Assembly (NCBI GenBank): GCA_030867875.1
Contig: JAOWCC010000019.1
Span: 37,367,976-37,431,975, forward strand
Length of the DNA stretch: 64,000 bases
From: Actinernus sp. WN-2022
Lineage: Eukaryota > Cnidaria > Anthozoa > Actiniaria > Actinernidae
Direction of reading: 5' to 3'
Position numbers and translations under genes: made by a program. The notes under the pieces were generated by a model that ran no database searches, had not been told where the DNA came from, and saw only the letters and a list, made by a program, of their open reading frames with translations. Positions 52,347 to 63,490 of the stretch are shown in pieces (within the stretch, counting starts at the first letter, position 1; each line of letters begins with the position of its first letter).

Positions 52347-54572
52347 CGGACGGAGTAAAACGCAGGGTGCAGGGCACGCAGGGCACGCAGGGTACGCAGG
52401 GCACGCAGGGTACGCAGGGCACGCAGGGTACGCAGGGTACGCAGGGCACGCAGGGTACGCAGGGTGTTCAAAAAAATAGAGTTACATAATTTAGTGCCTT
52501 TGGAATATCAGATTGCAAAGGTAAATTGTTCACATGGCAAATATTATGCCAATTTTAGAGTGAAAGTAAAAGGGTAGCGACAAAACGCTGACCCCCAGTC
52601 CATGGACCACCCCCGTGGACCACCCATAAATTTCATATATTTTTCGAGTTTGCGAGTTTGACTTGTGGCAAGTCTAACATTTTTACTTTGTGTTCTGGTG
52701 ACACAGACCGTTATCGTAGTTTTGCCTTTACTTGCTGTTGCATTAAACAGTATCTAAAAATCTACGAGGCCTTGACTTACCTTACCTATTCCACTACAAG
52801 TAAAGGCAAGGAACTGTTTTCCGAGAACCGGAGCGCCCTAGATATAGGAAGAGAGAAAAACTTCTGATTTCCGCGCTCAATTCCCGAAGCGCATCTTCTC
52901 TACATATATTTTATTTCAATGCACTAATTTCAGTCGGTAGTTCAATGACCAGAGGTCCGGAGTTCAATTCTCGGAGCGCACAATTTTTGTAGATTTTTTT
53001 CTTCTTCCTCTTTTTAAGTTTTCTTCTTAGCGTTCTACCTTCCACACTAGTAGTATTCTTTAAACCCACCATCAGCCAGCTACAAAATTAATATTCGCTC
53101 CTTGCTGAAGTCATTGTTTACCTGATTTCTGCCTCGTTTAATAGCGTAAATTAAATTTCAAGCTAAAACAGACAGACTACATCAGTTGAAAGAGAATTTT
53201 AAACTCTGTAATCACCGAAAATTTGAGAGTGATAATAAATAATTTGAGGAATGAGCGATTAAAAATCTCAAAATTTATAAAGAATCTGATCTCTGTCACC
53301 CAGCCCATTTTACAGTTTTGAAAAAGTCAATTTCACCATAAATATTTTACATATGAATCTCAAATTTTCGGTGATTACTGAGTTTAAAATTCTCTTTCAA
53401 CTGATGTAGTCTGTCTGTTTTAGCTTGAAATTTAAAGGGATACCCGAATGAAAAACACATTAGGGCTCAAAAGCATCTTTCAGATGTACTTTGTTCAGAA
53501 AATGTATTAAAATTTGATAAAACTTTTTCAGACTTGAGAACGAGCTCCTCAAAGTTGGCCCCACAATTGACTTTTTCAAAACTGTAAAATGGGCTGGGTG
53601 ACAGAGTTATTCTTTATAAATTTTGAGATTTTTAATCGCTCATTCCTCAAATTATTTATTATCACTCTCAAATTTTCTGTAATTACTGAGTTTAAAATTC
53701 TCTTTCAACTGATGTAGTCTGTCTGTTTTAGCTTGAAATTTAATTTACGCTATTAAACGAGGCAGAAATCAGGTAAACAATGACTTCAGCAAGGAGCGAA
53801 TATTAATTTTGTAGCTGGCTGATGGTGGGTTTAAAGAATACTACTGGTGTGGAAGGTAGAACACTAAGAAGAAAACTTAAAAAGAGGAAGAAGAAAAAAA
53901 TCGACAAAATTTGTGCGCTCCGAGAATTGAACTCCGGACCTCTGGATTAAAAGACGAACGCTCTAACCACTCGGTCATTCAACTACCGACTTAAATTAGT
54001 ATATTGAAATAAAATATATGTAGAGAAGATGCGCTTCGGGGACAGAAGTTTTTCTTTCTTCCTATATCTATGGCGCTCCGGTTCTCGGAAAACAGTTCCT
54101 TGCCTTTACTTGTAGTGGAATAGGTAAGGTAAGTCAAGGCCTCGTAGGTTTTTAGATACTGTTAATGCAACAGCAAGTAAAGGCAAAACTACGATAACAG
54201 TCTGTGTCACCAGAACTGGCACAAAGTAAAAACAAGTCAAACTCGCTATAAATGTAAAATCTTTCATTCTCGAAAAATATATGAAATTTATGGGTGGTCC
54301 ACGGGGGTGGTCCATGGTCCTGGTCCATGGACCCGGTCCATGTGGTGATCCATGGACCGGGGGTCAGCGTTTTGTCGCTACCCTTTTACTTTCACTCTAA
54401 AATTAGCATAATATTTGCCATGTGAACAATTGACCTTTGCAATCTGATATTCCAAAGGCACTAAATTATGCAACTCAATTTTTTTTATCACCCTGCGTAC
54501 CCTGCGTACCCTGCGTGCCCTGCGTGCCCTGTGTGCCCTGCGTGCCCTGCACCCTGCGTTTTACTCCGTCCG
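52347..54572. mobile_element. 2.2-kb foldback element, CGGACGG terminus, 10-bp target duplication
   Basis: Left end CGGACGGAGTAAAACGCAGG, right end CCTGCGTTTTACTCCGTCCG. The direct repeat CTAAAAGTGT flanks both sides (52,337-52,346; 54,573-54,582). Just inside each end is a minisatellite of GCAGGGCAC/GCAGGGTAC units. The arms then mirror each other for roughly 900 bp, with a central part (about 53,200-53,750) made of further inverted copies. No transposase is present. The shared terminus with 46,790-47,038 defines a family. Confidence 0.9.
53914..53990 (-). pseudogene. tRNA-like (Lys-type) sequence in the foldback right arm
   Basis: Minus strand: GACCGAGTGGTTAGAGCG (box A-like), CTTTTAATC anticodon-loop-like, GGAGTTCAATTCTC (box B). 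The left arm (52,932-52,983) has the same outer sequence but lacks about 27 bases covering the D and anticodon arms. Not a functional tRNA gene by structure. Confidence 0.55.
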
Positions 54573-54582
54573 CTAAAAGTGT

Positions 54583-55850
54583 AGTCGTTGCTCACAAAAT
54601 TTGGTTTTCCGACATCAAAACTGGATTCTTATGCATGACAACACCTGTATTTTATTTAGGTACACTTAATTTCGATCTAATCTTTACCAAGAAAGCGAAA
54701 GTGCATTAACTGGAGACAAAATTGTGAATGTTTGTGAAAGATTTAGAAAAGCGGCGGCCTGTTGAAACCAGTTGTCGATAAGTGAAAATCTAAACTGAAC
54801 CTGACAAACCGAAGAGCTGCTGCACAAGTATACGCATAATCTTGTAAGTATATTAAGCCAGTGTTCCTTACTTTATAAGCAAATTCAGTACCAAATGTTA
54901 ATGCTCAATTTCTGTCTCACAATAAATAAGCCTGTTTTTAAACTGTTGAATGTTTAATACTTGTGTTCAGTCCACCCGTTTCCAAAATTTTCCTTGTACC
55001 ACGATTTTAGTACCGTTCTGTAGCCGTGCTTTTCGTCCTGTTTTTACTGTTTTCAGTCATTTAGCTTCTCTGTGTGAATATTACATTAATTAAATCAGCA
55101 AATCCACGAAGCCCCTGTCCAGCTTTTCTGTTCAAAATCAAACATTTTTGCTGCAATTGTTTTTGTCGTTTCTTCGGATAAGCTAGAGTCGCTCTTGTTC
55201 AGTCGAGGGCCAAAACATCATTTCTCGTGAAAAACGAAATAAAAGATATATAATTTTCACGTTCTTTGACTACTGTTAACTTTGTGAATATCCTGGTTTG
55301 TAATTTTAACATGATTTGTGTCTCTGTTCGCGATAATAAAAATAAACAAAATATTTACGCGCGGGCTTCCTGTACATCGTTGAATACAGCTTTTCAAACC
55401 GTTGAATTCCACAAAATATTAAACGCTTCGTTAGCCAATCAGCGCGCGATTTTGAGTCGTGCTATGGGATTCTTATCTAATATGTATACAAAATGGTAAC
55501 TCCAAACGCGGGCTTCCTGTGTACTGTATGTCCCATGATTCAACGCGCCTGAAGGCGGAAGTAAATTCAACCAATAGACGAGAAAGGCGGGAAGTACATA
55601 ATATAGTTGTTGCGTCGCGTCATAAAATTATCACTGCGTTCGTTGAGGAGGAAACATATTTACAAGCTGTGATCTTCCGAAAATACGAACGAACTTCTAG
55701 TTGTATTCCAGGTAAGGAGAAAAGTGTTTATCACGTATTTGTGTTGTTTGATCGTTCTAGGTGTAAGAATAAATGGTGAACAAAGCAAAACACAACGAGT
55801 TGCATTTTGGCGCGTGGCGCGTGGTTTGTACAAAGGCTTCTCGTCTTTTT
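54583..55850. other. intergenic DNA, nothing recognised
   Basis: Short frames only. GCGCGCGATTTTGAGTCGTGCTATGGGATTCTTAT near 55,442-55,475 resembles the flanks of the MITEs at 51.7-52.2 kb. Confidence 0.4.
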
Positions 55851-55852
55851 TT

Positions 55853-55984
55853 TTAAGCGTAGTTCACACGAGCGAGTTTTCCTTGACAAGTTTTATTTGA
55901 TCGTGTATACGCCAGTTATTGAACAAGGCAACTTCTCATGGAAAACTTGTCAAGGAAAACTTGCTCGTGTGGACTACGCTTTAT
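55853..55984. mobile_element. hairpin MITE
   Basis: Left AAGCGTAGTTCACACGAGCG with AGTTTTCCTTGACAAG; right CTTGTCAAGGAAAACTTGCT with CGTGTGGACTACGCTT. Confidence 0.85.
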
Positions 55985-56317
55985 TCTTTTATATATGCTG
56001 TCGTAAAGTACCAATCTTTTCACGAGCACTGGAGTTTGTCTCCATGGGCTTTAGTAGAATCCTATAACGATGTTTCTTTAACATTTTGTAGATGTTCAGG
56101 TCTGTACGATTTTTTGCTTCCGAGTTGTGAGTGTACACGTTTCAGATGAGTCGTGAAAATCACCAAATTTGTGCAAAATTAAAGGTTTTTGCCTTAATCA
56201 TAATATTCATATACACAACAAAATTACTCCTTAATTGCACTAGTGCAATTAATCCCAAATTGTACTGTACTCAAAATATATGAGTATATGATTAACAAGT
56301 AATGATACGTGGTTTTC

Positions 56318-56455
56318 TCATGCAATTTGGGATTAATTTTCACTTGTGTGTTTTTCAAAGAGCTCAAATTGCACTTGCCCTGCAGGCTCTTGCAATTTTG
56401 ATATGCTTTGAAAAACCCACTCGTGCAAATTAATCCCAAATTGCACTCAAAAACT
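56318..56455. mobile_element. hairpin MITE with GCAATTTGGGATTAAT ends
   Basis: Left ATGCAATTTGGGATTAATTT with GTGTTTTTCAAAG; right CTTTGAAAAACCCACTC with AATTAATCCCAAATTGCA. A further copy of the same end (TGCAATTAATCCCAAATTG) at about 56,240 suggests a second, partial element. Confidence 0.75.
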
Positions 56456-56559
56456 GTATGATTACCTACACTAATAAACGTTTAGAAGTTCGACTTAATG
56501 TAGCCTCCTTTGGGGAGGGAAGGGACCAACACTAAGAGCAGATGCAAAGGAGGCTACTT

Positions 56560-58220
56560 AGTGAAACCGAATGAAATGGATGAAGGGTTTGCTTTATTTA
56601 TAGCCTGCAATGCAGGCGTTTGTAGTGGTTTCCCCGCTTTCGTCGACGTTTTCTGCTCGCAAACGAATTTCAGACGAGAAATATTATTGTGGTTTCCCAA
56701 CAGGCTACTACATTTAAGGCTGCAAAGTTTTGGTGGCCATCTTGGTTCCACCATACATAAACATTTACAGTAACAACTTCTATTTGTTATGAGAAAAAAA
56801 ATGCTCTTCTGCTTTAAAATTTGGCCCAGAGATTAAGTTTTGATCTCTCTTCAAGCTAAAATTTTTTTTTTTTCATTTGGAAATAAAAACATTTAAAAAT
56901 ATATTTTGGTGACATGTTGCAACCCAAGAATGGCTGGAAAAGAATTGTGGATGGATTTGTGTTTGATTGCAAACTCTGCGGCACAAGAAAGTTTGGTTGT
57001 ATTGTACTCATACTCAGATAACCAGGGGCAGTTATGGCATTTCATCTGCTTCTCTTGTTAAAACTTGTATGATTATCCCCCTAAGATGAATGAATTAAAA
57101 CTTAGATACCCCCCTATAAAATTCACGGCTAATTCATTGATTCTGGGTGACCAGGCAGGCAAGGAATTTACATACATGTAGGTACAGTGTATTACAAAAA
57201 AAGTTTGACTTTTTCCATTGACTGTATTCCAGAATAAGAATAGATTTAATCACTTTTTGAGTAGATTTAGAATATATTTATAAAATCTAAGCTAAATCCA
57301 ATATCAACATACGAAAAAGCTAGCAAAACCTCTTAGAAACCTAGGGCTGTAATTTAAGCTACCAGCAATTATAGCCAGCAACTATATGATGATGGTCACA
57401 GGCTAACTGGTACTTAAATAATACTTCAAAAACTCATGAATAATTAATGAGCATTTTGTCCAATCAGATGAAGCAAATCAGTCACATGCATGCTCCTTTA
57501 TACCTGATAAAATCTCATCATTCTAAAAGGCCCGCGGAGGGATTTGAATTCTGTCCCAGGGGGAAACGGGGTTAATGATTGAGACAATGGAATTTCTATT
57601 GATGTTTCAGCTTTCTCATTGAATTGCTAATTAGGATGAATGTTTTATATAAAGAATACCAATGAACATGACATTTTATATAAAGTTTCATCCTAATTAA
57701 GAATTCACTGATAAAGACCCAAAGATAGCAAAAAGTACACGGAACATAAGGTACCTAGATAATAAATTTTGCACTAAATTTACTAATATCAGCAGACTAC
57801 CAAGATACAAAGATAATATTTTTAAAATGAAGTTATCCAACTACCATTACTTGTTTACCGAGCCACTGTTTAGTTCCAATTATTAAACCAAACTCAAAGC
57901 CGTAAAATAATAAAAACGTGCATGAAACTTACATATTTTGTGCCGGAGTCAAAAATTTAGAGTCTGCCGTCATGTCAGTCATCGCTTTCCAAGTCTTGAA
58001 CTTTATCGAGGTAAACCACGACACCAAATCCTTCAAGTGCAGGTTCTTCTTGCATTGCAAAACGCCGCTTCAAACAACATAGTATGGTAATTTCTTCATG
58101 TCATTCCCTTGAGATGTTGGCATTGTGAATACAAAGGTTCAATGGTTCATTAAGTAATCATTCCCTTGAGATGTGCGTCTTTCTTTCATTGCATTCTTAA
58201 AGCGTTTTTGAAGCCGTTTA
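56560..58220. other. intergenic DNA with small inverted repeats
   Basis: Includes GTAGCCTCCTTTG/CAAAGGAGGCTAC (56,498-56,559, at its left edge), a hairpin around TAGGATGAATGTTTTATATA (57,631-57,700) and a directly repeated TCATTCCCTTGAGATGT (58,099; 58,155). No gene is recognised. Confidence 0.5.
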
Positions 58221-58221
58221 A

Positions 58222-58316
58222 AACACTCACAGCACGTGTTTTATCAAGTCTAAAAATTCTTGGGCTTCGCCCTCAAATTTTGAAACTTGATAAAACACTG
58301 CTGTTCGTGTTTTAAG
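58222..58316. repeat. inverted repeat, GTGTTTTATCAAG arms
   Basis: CACGTGTTTTATCAAGTCT on the left and ACTTGATAAAACACTGC on the right, with CTTGGGCTTCGCCCTCAA in the loop. Confidence 0.7.
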
Positions 58317-58332
58317 CAGTACTTAAGAGTTG

Positions 58333-59470
58333 TAGTAATAATAATAATAATAAATCTTTTGAGAGGGGGCCTCCATCACTTATGCAAAAGTGGTTTTCAG
58401 GAGGGTCCTCTATAACATAAAATTAAAAGTTAAAAAGACAAAATGGACATAGAATAATAGATTAAAATATTAATAAGAAAGAACGATCATAAAAAGATAA
58501 AACTAGCATAAATACTGATTAATTAAAAACTTATTTATATTTCTTTTATAAATCAACTTAGGCATGGGCTTTTTAAATTCATTTGGCAGGGAAGCCCAAT
58601 CGTTTGTTGCCCTAAAGTATGTAGCACGCCTTCCCCATTCTGTCCTCGGCTTGGGGAGTCTCGGCAGATATCCGTTCCTAGTATTATGACCATGCGACTG
58701 ACTTAAAGTAGTTTTGAAAATATTAAAGTGTTCTGGAATATCCCCTTTGATTGCATTCTGAACAGCAACACATCGATGTCCAAAACGCCTTCTGACCAAT
58801 GGGATCCATTTAAGCGATGCCAGGGCCTCAGCTGACGACAGCTTGCCTCCTTCAATCTTTTTAGCAAACCGATTTTGGAATGCCTGTAGCTGTTCCATTT
58901 CTGATTTCACACCAGGCTGGTCTCCCCAGACAGCGTCCACATAATCTAAGTGGGGAGCACAAGGCCATTAAAATACGCCATGCGAGTTCTCTTATCGAGC
59001 ATGTGTGAAATACGGTTAAATACTGATAACCGATGGCCTAGTTTCTGTAATAAGTTACTAATGTGTTTCTTCCAGTTCCACTTTTCATCCAATGTTACTC
59101 CAAGGTATTTAAAATTATGAACACGATTTATTTGCCCACCATCCGAAGAGAACTCAAAATCCTCAAAAGTTGACAACATTGTTTTGCTACCTGCCAGCAT
59201 TATCTTGGTCTTCTTATCATTGAGGGTCAATCTATTGTCCGTATACCAGTCCGAGATTAGGCTGTAATCACGTCCAAAAGCCTCTTGAAGTTCAAAGAGT
59301 GTTGACGCAGCGAAAATCAAAACGGCATCATCTGCGTACAAAACCATTCAACTCTTCTCCACAACTGTTGGTGGACTATTAATGTAAACATTAAATAGCA
59401 GTGGACCTAGAATACTCCCCTGAGGTACACCAAGGGCAATTGGGTGGGTCTCCGACATCCCCATTTATCC
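58333..59470 (-). mobile_element. LINE fragment with (TAA)n tail
   Basis: Minus strand 59,347-58,946 encodes RT palm and thumb (MVLYADDAVLIFA with the catalytic YADD, then NFKYLGVTLDEKWNWKKHI). 58,940-58,503 encodes the C-terminal part (FGHRCVAVQNAI, NDWASLPNEFKK). Upstream, 59,470-59,350 still reads ALGVPQGSILGPLLFNVYIN before an in-frame TGA directly ahead of the YADD frame, so the ORF is interrupted. The two main frames are separated by a stop near 58,943. The 3' tail on the left is (TAATAA)n at 58,336-58,352. It differs from the 3.6-kb copy and belongs to another LINE lineage. Confidence 0.85.
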
Positions 59471-59900
59471 ACACGCAGAAAAAGACTGGCTAACAGACCT
59501 TAATCGGATCAGAAAATATAATTTAATCTTGGATTTGGAAACATGTGCAAAAAATATTTATAAGGAGCATTAGGCAGTACAGTTAATATTAAGTCAAGGG
59601 CATAGACTTCATGTTATGTCCACACCACGATTCATTGCAAACCTAACCCCCAAATAAAAAAAACAACCATTTTCAAGCCCAAATCATTTTAGAACGACTC
59701 TAAATACACCTCAACTATAAGCATGGAGAATGTTGTACTTTTGAAGTGGCCTAGTTTAACTCTGGGAATCGTGGTGTGCCATAACATGAAGTCTTACCCA
59801 AGTCATTCAAGCATTATGTTACCCAAGTGTCAGGTCCTCCTTACTGACCCTCCCTCGCTCCCTCCTTCCCTCCCTCCAACAAAGTGTAATTATAATAGTA

Positions 59901-61157
59901 CAGTGAACTCCCTCTAAGGCAGACACCCTTTGGACCAGCTCTTATAATACTGTCCGCCCTAGAGAGGTGTCCGCCTTATAGAGACACTTCACGACTAAAC
60001 AAGAAGAGTAAGTGAAATTGAATGATTACAGCCTCGACAGAGTCTCATTACATGCTGAACAGTGGCTCAATGTACATGTTCTACTGCATAGTCCCTGTTA
60101 TATCTGTGACCAGGTCGAAAAACAAGTATTTTGAGTAATTTTCTGGTAACATTTTTTAGAACAATTTTGGCTATGGTATTTCCTTAGCATAGTTTTAGCT
60201 TTCATGAGTTTTGTTTTAGCTGTAATGCAACACTTGGTCAGTATGTATGTTTAAGGATCATTTGATCTTATTGTGACCTGAAGTCGAAAAACAAGTATTT
60301 TGAGTAATTTTCTGGTAACGTTTTTTTTTATTACTCAAAAAACTCATTTTTTGAACTGGTCTCATATCTTTCTCTGATATGTCTGTATACAGTTATACTC
60401 AGATGCCATTAATAAACATGCAGTGCTCATTTTGAGAAAAGAATCTGTAATGCTGGTCTGTGTTTGCTGTGATAGCCTCGCATCTGGGAGGTGCTGGGAG
60501 ACTTTTAGGCTAACAACCAGACTTTCATCTTTGAGTTGCGAAGAAGCAAATCTCTGCAAGCCATCATGAGCAATGAGAATAGCTTCAGCTATTGATTTAG
60601 TGGTGGAAGCCATTGGTTCGATGTATTCTGCCATGGTTACAGTTACTTTTGCTGCTGGCTCTTCCGCTTCTAAACTGTCGATGTCAGTGGAAAGAGTGAG
60701 TGCATTTTCTCAAAGCACTTGCTGCCAGTTACTCTGTCTGATATCTACTGAATGCATAGAAGACGGTAGTCCTCCTGTTCTGTACGGCAATCAATAAACT
60801 AAGCTTGTTGTAATGTGATCATGTTTTTTTCTAAAAATATATAGTGCTGCTGTGGTACATGTAAAATGCAATAATCTAGAGTATGTTGCATTTCTAGTCT
60901 GCATTGAGGGGAATTTTCAACCGAATTTCCAATGAAAAAGTGTCCGCTGTCCGCCTTAGAGAGGTGTCCGCCTTAGAGAGGTGTCCGCCTTAGAGAGGTG
61001 TCCGCCTTAGAGAGGTGTCCGCCTTAGAGAGGTGTCCGCCTTAGAGAGGTGTCCGCCTTAGAGTGAGTTTTAGTACAGAAAAGAAGAAATTCGGCCTGAG
61101 GATCAGGCAGAAGTGTCTGCCTTAGAGAGGTGTCTGCTTTGAGAGAGTTCACTGTAT
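59901..61157 (-). mobile_element. pogo/Tigger-like DNA transposon remnant
   Basis: Left end CAGTGAACTCCCTCTAAGGC with AGACAC, right end GTGTCTGC...AGAGAGTTCACTG. The flanks are TA on both sides, the Tc1/mariner-superfamily target. On the minus strand, 60,634-60,362 encodes 90 residues resembling the C-terminal tail of CENP-B/pogo-type transposases: KSIAEAILIAHDGLQRFA, then QTQTSITDSFLK, similar to the usual (K)Q(T)(S/K)I(T/S)DFF ending. The catalytic core is gone. The interior between 60,941 and 61,070 is an expanded 17-bp minisatellite derived from the terminal sequence. Confidence 0.6.
60941..61070. repeat. 17-bp minisatellite GTCCGCCTTAGAGAGGT, about seven units
   Basis: Near-identical tandem units. 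The sequence equals the inner part of the transposon terminus, so it arose by expansion of the TIR region. Confidence 0.95.
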
Positions 61158-61730
61158 TATCAGTTGAAACCAACTACATGCAGTATTCTATTTAAACACT
61201 ATAATCTTGCAATAATTATCTGAGCGAGTAGCAAAAATGCTGATTTTCAAAAGTGATACGTACAGTGACAACCAATAATTACTCAAAAAATACAAAAAAC
61301 GTATTGTTTCAGTTTAGGATTTAACTATTATACTACTCATTAATTCTGAGTTTCTATGGCTGGACTAATTGTTAAAGAGAGGGGAGGGGGGTGAGAGAAG
61401 TGTAAAATTATAATACAGATGTAGTTGAGGGAGGGAGGTTGGGAATGGAATGTTTCCTCCCTTGTGGAGATTAGGGAGGGGTAGTTGGTGTTGCAGACTT
61501 ATTGAGTAAATGACAGCTACTTTGCTATAAATGTATGGCTTATTTTGTATTAGATTACCATTAATTAGAATAGTCATTCTCATCTCCTAAAAAAATACTT
61601 GAATTCTTTCTAAAACTGTTGGTGAACAATTATATTAAAGTCATGATTCATGGACTCTAATAGATCCCAGGTATTCTTTTGATCTCTCATTAACATAACA
61701 TTTTATATGGCAAAATTCTAGCTCCTGTAG
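61158..61730. other. intergenic DNA / probable 5' region of the next gene
   Basis: No coding frame. GAGGGAGGTT/AACCTCCC-like purine-rich tracts occur at 61,380-61,485. TTCTAG at 61,715-61,720 could be the acceptor of an upstream leader intron. Confidence 0.35.
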
Positions 61731-62223
61731 ATGGACAATATGGCTAATCAAACTGGTGATTCTGGTATTGGTACATCACTTAATGAAGATAAAAAATATG
61801 TATTTAGTCCTCCAGAAGACCCCAGGTAAGTTTATTAATAAATCAAAATAATTAACTTTTTTGTTCTTATATTTTTGTGTTTTAGAAAAGTTTAAATTCC
61901 GTTTAGCAATTACGGTAATGCAGAATATACAATCTGAACTGTAAAATGTTGTACTCATTAAAGAAGTAAAATGACATGCAAGTTTGGTATTTAATAATTA
62001 TGTTGTACCTGATGTACTAAACTTGATAATCAGTTGCATTGAGTCCAGTCATTTATGACAATCCCTAAAAATATTTCATATATAATTATATATATATATT
62101 TGTTACAACTACAGCATTTTGTGAGTGGACGTAATTGACACAATTAATTGAATCTTTTATTTTTTTCAGCAGTGCATGTGATAAAGAAAATAGACCTTTT
62201 GAGAAACGTCTACCTGCTAAATG
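61731..62223 (+). CDS. 5' part of an unidentified host gene (two coding exons)
   Basis: Exon 61,731-61,825 starts ATG GAC AAT ATG GCT and ends CCCAG|gtaag. Exon 62,170-62,223 starts after tttttttcag and ends AAATG|gtaag, with matching phase (2). The joined product begins MDNMANQTGDSGIGTSLNED and continues over FSPPEDPSSACDKENRPFEK to RLPAKW, then runs into the next intron. It is Asp/Glu/Lys/Pro-rich and disordered-looking, with no domain. No further exon is recognised before the window edge, so the gene is partial. The call rests on two consistent splice junctions in a single frame; the family is unknown. Confidence 0.5.
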
Positions 62224-62347
62224 GTAAGAATTAGACAGTGAAAATATATACGGCATTGTATATTTCAATCTGTAACAGTATAATTTTATCTAGCTATACT
62301 GCGAGTATGCATGTACATACTAATTAAGGGGCCAAGGGAAAATATTG

Positions 62348-62640
62348 CAGTGCAAGGGTGGCCAAGTGGTGTGAGCACTCGGCATATCGCCTCTCACCTC
62401 TCTGGCCCTAGGTTCAATTCTCAAACCCAGTGTCGTACAGTACATGTATGTACATGTATGTATGTGAGTTGAGTTTGTGGTATCTTAATTATCCTTGCTT
62501 TGAGGATTTTTCTTTGGTTTTCCTAAAACTAACCTAAATTCCTATTTGATTCTGGAGTTCATTGGAGTACTTATTAAATAATCATAAGCCTCTGGCTGAC
62601 TCGGTAACGGCTCCCTGTATCTGCGATGCAAAATAAACCA
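62348..62640 (+). mobile_element. divergent copy of the tRNA-derived SINE
   Basis: AAGGGTGGCCAAGTGGTGTG (box A) and GGTTCAATTCTC (box B), then GAGTTTGTGGTATCTTAATT and GGTTTTCCTAAAACTAACC, collinear with the body of the 11,262 SINE. A short TACATGTATG expansion interrupts it near 62,440-62,462. Lies in the intron of the gene starting at 61,731. Confidence 0.75.
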
Positions 62641-63411
62641 TTATTTTGGCTTTTCCCCCCTTTATTAAATATGCATGGTTAAAATATTCAGTGCAAACTG
62701 GTGCCATAAAGAATCAATCAATTAATCAAACAATCAAACTTGATTTAAAGAGGGTGACACTAAATAGTACAAAGTACTATAGTAAACTTGTGGCGCTCAA
62801 CATATAAATACAGACGATACGATTAAAATACAAGATCAATAAAATAAAATGTCATTCACTAATTAATACACTAGTTTATTAATACATGATCAGGAAGGTG
62901 TAATAGCAGAGCTCCTATGCGAGCCCGCATGAGTGGTCAGCACCTGCAGATATGCATATAGGATGAGAGTAAAAAATGGCTGACTTAATTCAAGTTTCCC
63001 TCATGCCCAAACCCCGACACGTGCAGTGCAGTACTGAGTGACGTGTCTGGAAAAGTTCTGCATGTGCACGTGCACTGTCGAAACCAGGTGGCCCTATATA
63101 CCTATGTGCTTGCATGTGCAAACAAGCAGGGTTTTCAATAACATTTGAAGTAAGTGGCAAAACTTGAAGAGTAGGCGGCGAGCATTGAGCGCCATTGGCA
63201 CAAATATCTAATTTTTACGGGAATTTTTCAATCAAAGTAGGCAGCGATTTCATGTAAAATACCCGGCGAGATTCGCCGGCTGCCGGCTTCTATTGAAAAC
63301 CCTGAACAAGCACCACCAATTCATACTTATTCATTTTTTGTTATAACATAATTATATATGTGTTACTAAACTAGTGTGTAATACATCTATATGCTTGAAC
63401 ATTATGTATAA
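62641..63411. other. intron/intergenic DNA, nothing recognised
   Basis: No exon with supported splice sites and no repeat structure seen. Confidence 0.4.
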
Positions 63412-63490
63412 TAATACCTAATAATCTACTAATATAGTATCCATCAGCTGTCAGCTGATGGATACTATATTTGTAGATTATTAGGTATTA
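63411..63490. repeat. 80-bp near-perfect palindrome
   Basis: AATACCTAATAATCTAC and TATAGTATCCATCAGCTG mirror CAGCTGATGGATACTATA and GTAGATTATTAGGTATT around a tiny centre. Likely a minimal MITE. Confidence 0.9.

Noticed and set aside
54437..54709. CVPCVPC-repeat frame
   Set aside because: Translation of the CCTGCGTGC minisatellite at the right end of the 2.2-kb foldback.
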